From positions 1 to 64,000 of the forward strand of contig JALNQF010000058.1 of the NCBI GenBank assembly GCA_028456385.1: a stretch of 64,000 bases of DNA. The letters run 5' to 3'. The DNA comes from Ophiosphaerella korrae. Its lineage: Eukaryota > Ascomycota > Dothideomycetes > Pleosporales > Phaeosphaeriaceae. Made by a program: the position numbers and the translations under genes. Positions 60,818 through 64,000 of the stretch are shown in pieces. Position 1 is the first letter of the stretch. Each line of letters opens with the position of its first letter. A model generated the notes under the pieces. The model made no database searches and was not told the origin of the DNA. It saw only the letters and a program-made list of their open reading frames with translations.

Positions 60818-61696
60818 ATGTTTTTCCACCTCGTCGTACCGCTTTTGCTCCTCTTGTTTTCCCCAGCTTCAGCACAGTCCGCCAATGAAACATCCCCGCC
60901 GCAATACACAGACGACAAGATCTTCCGCGGTGCTCTCCTTAACACCACAAATACATATCGGCGCCAACACAATGCGTCGAGTCTGGTCTGGAACGACACC
61001 CTGGCCGATGTAGCGCGGAAGTGGAGCGAAGGGTGCAAATTCGAACATAGCGTAAGTACGGCACCAATTGATATGTAGGGACGTCGGGGGTATTGTGCGT
61101 GGAAACGAAAGAGAAAGAACGAGCGAGATTTGATTTTTTTTTTTTTTTTTTTTTGGTCTGATGGCATGCCAGGGCGACAAGTACGGCGAGAACCTTGCAT
61201 CAGGGTATCCAAATGTGTCTGCGAGCGTGATTGCATGGGGCCACGAGCGCGTCGAGTATAATTTTCACAGCGGGGATTTCAGGTGCGTTTTTTCTAGCCG
61301 TTCGGGTGGGGGGGTTTCGTGGCCCGTCTCGATTTGGCAGAATTGTGGACGGGGTTCTAATCGTTTTGCAGCGCGGCCACAGGACATTTCACGCAGCTTG
61401 TTTGGAAAGCTACGCAACAGGTTGGCTGTGGGCGTACCTATTGCAATGCTAACCAGCCTGGTGGCAAAGGCGATGCGCCGGGCTGGTATGTTGTGTGCGA
61501 GTATTTTCCGGGCGGGAATGTCATCGGTTCGTTTGTAGATAATGTCCAGGATGTGGTGCCAGAGAGTCAAATGCCCCAGGGTCCAGACGATCCTCAGGTG
61601 CCTGGTAGGGGGCAGGAAGGGGGTGCGGAGAGGAGGCAAGGGAGTGTGTGGCTTTTGGGGCTGGGGTTAAGCCTGACGATGATAATGATCAATTGA
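60818..61696 (+). CDS. Secreted CAP/PR-1-family protein, probably GPI-anchored
   Basis: Three exons (60818-61051, 61173-61282, 61372-61696) give 222 aa. A signal peptide (MFFHLVVPLLLLLFSPASA) is followed by the CAP fold: NTYRRQHNASSLVWNDTLA, KYGENLASG, GHFTQLVWKATQQVGCG (CAP1 signature) and GWYVVCEYFPGGN (CAP2). Cysteines in these blocks fit the conserved disulfides. CAP proteins of fungi (Pry/PR-1) bind sterols and lipids outside the cell. The C-terminus is Pro/Gly/Glu-rich and ends in a hydrophobic stretch (VWLLGLGLSLTMIMIN), as expected for a GPI-anchor signal. Intron 1 holds 21 consecutive T (61134-61154) just before its acceptor; intron 2 is 89 bp. NxS/T sequons are present near the N-terminus. 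Confidence 0.9.
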
Positions 61697-62397
61697 ATCG
61701 AATTGGAATTAATGTTTAACGACACGGTTGCTAGTTATCCTGGGCGAAATGATACGGCTTGGGTATGAATAAGGCGACGAATGATGGAAATTCCTCATAC
61801 AACAAATTCCGATTGGTCAGGACCAGTTCAAGGGTAGGGTGACGTTTCACAGTGCGGGTCGGTAAGGCTGCCCGTTGAGCTTTTACGTTGATTCCATAGC
61901 TCTGTTCGTCCGTCAAACGAGAGAGAGCTTTTGTGCAAGAAATTCGCTGCCAACTTCTTGTCACCTACACTAAAATTAATGGAAAATTGTGAGTATATTT
62001 TACCTCGAGCTAGAATAGTATCTACATAATGTAGATGTATCGTTCACTTATAGAAGAAGATGGTAAACTCAGCATTATTACTGTGATTTGGACTTGCACA
62101 ATATAGCTTCACTGTCTCTAAATTCCTATCACTGATACATTACCTACTTCCGTAGGAATCCTTTACTAGTCGACTTAATTCAAAACCATATACTTTCCAA
62201 GAGTTGGGTTTGGTCCTCAAAAGATTTTACTACGCTTTGTCTTTTGACTTAAAATGCTCTGTAGTAGGAACTCTCGTTCCGTTCGGCATTTCGCGCGCGA
62301 CATTAGCCTAGCAGCCGCTGTACACACGATGTCCGCGATATATTGGATGATTGGAGTTCAATATGAAAGCAGTTGCTACTGTAAGCAGACCCGATAA
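61697..62397. other. Intergenic, no gene seen
   Basis: AT-leaning sequence between the CAP gene and a short open segment. No domain or repeat is recognised. Confidence 0.45.
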
Positions 62398-62640
62398 TAC
62401 GTCTACCATAATCAATCGACGTTCCACGAAAGCTCCCCTGATAACTCCTTTAGGGAGCTTAGACCGGATGGCCCATGCTCGGTGTGTCTCTACGGTGGCG
62501 AAAAGCAAGTGCGTAACCTGAAACGGTCACAGGGAGAACTGTTTCTGTTTGCAGAGGAGTATGCAGAGTGTTACCTAGAATTGGACGCGCTGTACAAAGA
62601 GTATCACGGAAGCTATGCCCGGTACAATGCTTACCATTGA
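62398..62640 (+). other. Possible exon or gene relic with a CxxC motif
   Basis: Eighty codons lie open between TAA 62395-62397 and TGA 62638-62640, without an internal ATG. The translation looks coding: GPCSVCLYGGEKQVRNLK, then a helical stretch rich in Glu, Leu and Tyr (LFLFAEEYAECYLELDALYK). It could be the last exon of an unresolved gene or a leftover of one. I do not recognise the family. Confidence 0.3.
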
Positions 62641-63183
62641 GTTCCTATTCCTCAACGTGTTCTCATTTGTCCGCCTTTGGCTACAACTGCCGCGGCCAGA
62701 TCGATGCAAGCTTCAGTATGCGAAGATGTTGGTAGTGACTCAGACAATAGTATATGAAAAAAAAACATTGGAAAATATATTGCTGGTAGGCCATAAAAGA
62801 TGCTAAAATATGGCAGAACTTTGCTACCTGGGTATACTCCAAACTGTTTGGCTTTGGTAGATATATGTAGCGAGCAAGCCCGTAGAAGTGCTTTCCATAC
62901 CATTGACATGGGCTCGGAAGAAAACAAGAGATGAAAGAAATCACACGTGGGGGCGCATTCGGTGCACGCGCTATGACGGCATCGAGACCCCCGATTTACT
63001 CTCGACTAGCGGGGTAGCGCGTCAAGCTTCAGCCGACGCGTCTCGCCCGGCCGTTCCGTACCACCCACTACAATCACTACAATAATCAAGGCAAAGTTAC
63101 ATTCACTCAAGCTGAGGTTTCTTGGATACCTTGACAACAGAAAATCTTGACAGATTAGAAACTGAACTATCATCCCTTATAAA
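62641..63183. other. Intergenic, upstream of LRR gene
   Basis: There is no gene. The last about 250 bp are presumably the promoter and leader of the gene at 63184. Confidence 0.45.
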
Positions 63184-64000
63184 ATGGAAAGCGACCCAGT
63201 GCCACCATCCTCGCCCCCATGCGCGACCACCCAGGATATCCCCAGCTCGCCCTTCTTCGATCGGTGCCAACATGCCATCTCGCCCAAATCGAGCTCCCCA
63301 CCTCCCGTCTTCTCCAGCGACGACTCACGCGAATCCGCCGATTTGACCAACTATGAATCACCTCGCATTTTCAAGAATAAGCGCAAAGGCGCGTGGTGGG
63401 ACAACAGCGAATCCGCCCACAACACGCCAAACACTAAGAAGACCAAGATGACGCGCAACTATGACTCGGGCGTGTACATGATGAGTGATTGTGCCAGCAG
63501 CTCAGAAAGCCTGTTATCAGCGCACAAGGCACCATTCGGCTTCGACGGCGCGTTCGATCAACCAGCTTCTCATCCACCAGTCCAAGCAAAGGATGCCCCG
63601 ACAGAGTATATTACCAAAGCAGAAGAGTATTTTTGCAAAATATTGAACCCTGGTCTCGAGGAAAATTGTCAGGCATATAACTTTGAAGGCCTTGGCTTGG
63701 AGGATGACGACATCAGACGAATTGGTGAGATTACATCCGTCATCAGGATGGTCCCAGACCCAGGGAGTGAGCTGCCAGCAGAAGGGCAATATCGTTCTAT
63801 GTTACCTGAGCTATACATCAACTTCAGACGCAATCGGCTCGTTCGACTTACGCCGTCGCTGTTCAATCTTTCAGCCCTGACTACGCTTAATTTGTCTGAC
63901 AATGGCATCTCAGAGCTCCCGGCACAAATTGGTCAATTGCCTAATCTTCAAGAACTGCATATATCGAACAATCCCTTGAAGTGGCTTCCATTTGAATTTC
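63184..64000 (+). CDS. Leucine-rich-repeat protein, N-terminal part (cut by window end)
   Basis: An uninterrupted frame runs from ATG 63184 to the window end (272 codons, no stop). Residues about 1-135 are Ser/Pro-rich and probably disordered (starts MESDPVPPSSPPCATTQDIP). A helical segment around residues 140-210 is followed by leucine-rich repeats from about residue 215, with LxxLxLSxNxLxxLP spacing visible (ALTTLNLSDNGISELP, then NLQELHISNNPLKWLP). This is the plant/fungal RAS-type LRR pattern, used for protein binding; similar fungal proteins are often of unknown function. The C-terminal part and any further domains lie outside the window. Confidence 0.85.
   Translation, partial: MESDPVPPSSPPCATTQDIPSSPFFDRCQHAISPKSSSPPPVFSSDDSRESADLTNYESPRIFKNKRKGAWWDNSESAHNTPNTKKTKMTRNYDSGVYMMSDCASSSESLLSAHKAPFGFDGAFDQPASHPPVQAKDAPTEYITKAEEYFCKILNPGLEENCQAYNFEGLGLEDDDIRRIGEITSVIRMVPDPGSELPAEGQYRSMLPELYINFRRNRLVRLTPSLFNLSALTTLNLSDNGISELPAQIGQLPNLQELHISNNPLKWLPFEF

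Overview
The window is nuclear DNA of a filamentous ascomycete (Pezizomycotina; plausibly a dothideomycete, which is inference). The genes have short 44-121 bp introns with fungal CTAAC/CTGAC-like branch sites. The products include a Brn1/CAP-H condensin subunit, a PHO84-type phosphate symporter, a fungal CaCA exchanger, a ubiquitin-like-domain protein and a PR-1/CAP protein. The repeats carry an extreme signature of repeat-induced point mutation (RIP). The sequence is strongly two-speed: about 35 kb of AT-rich, gene-free repeat, then normal-composition gene space.

Positions 1 to about 34.9 kb are a nest of RIP-destroyed Ty3/Gypsy chromovirus retrotransposons (named R1-R9 here) plus a smaller LTR family (S1, S2). 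CpA and TpG are almost absent, every frame is full of stops, and LTR pairs differ by transitions. Junctions and target-site duplications (TSDs) give the order of insertion: R1 in R2, R2 in R3, R3 in the 5' LTR of R5, R5 in R6, R6 in R8, R8 in an LTR remnant R9. R4 is separately inside R3, R7 is inside R6, and solo LTR S1 is inside R6. R4 (10470-17538, 461-bp LTRs, TSD GTAAG) and R7 (26245-33379, 494-bp LTRs, TSD ACTAG) are complete.

Positions about 34.9-41.2 kb are a transition zone of decayed accessory sequence. It holds a 142-bp TA-flanked MITE, a 92-bp direct repeat pair 2.5 kb apart, and three broken genes. These are a STAND-N-terminal/ankyrin protein, a small protein kinase and a cysteine-pair protein. 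The first two keep one reading frame throughout, interrupted by stops mostly explicable as C-to-T changes, as if RIP had spilled out of the repeats or acted on duplicated genes.

From 41.2 kb the region is ordinary gene space: a small multi-pass membrane protein (+), a 740-aa conserved fungal protein (-), a phosphate:H+ symporter (+), condensin Brn1/CAP-H (-) convergent with it and head-to-head with a Na+/Ca2+-exchanger-type transporter (+), a low-complexity ubiquitin-like-domain protein (+), a secreted and probably GPI-anchored CAP/PR-1 protein (+), and the start of a leucine-rich-repeat protein that runs off the end (+). Neighbours look functionally unrelated, as is usual in such genomes. 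Two introns are GC-AG. All gene models were built by eye from splice signals and reading-frame continuity, and none has been checked against transcripts.
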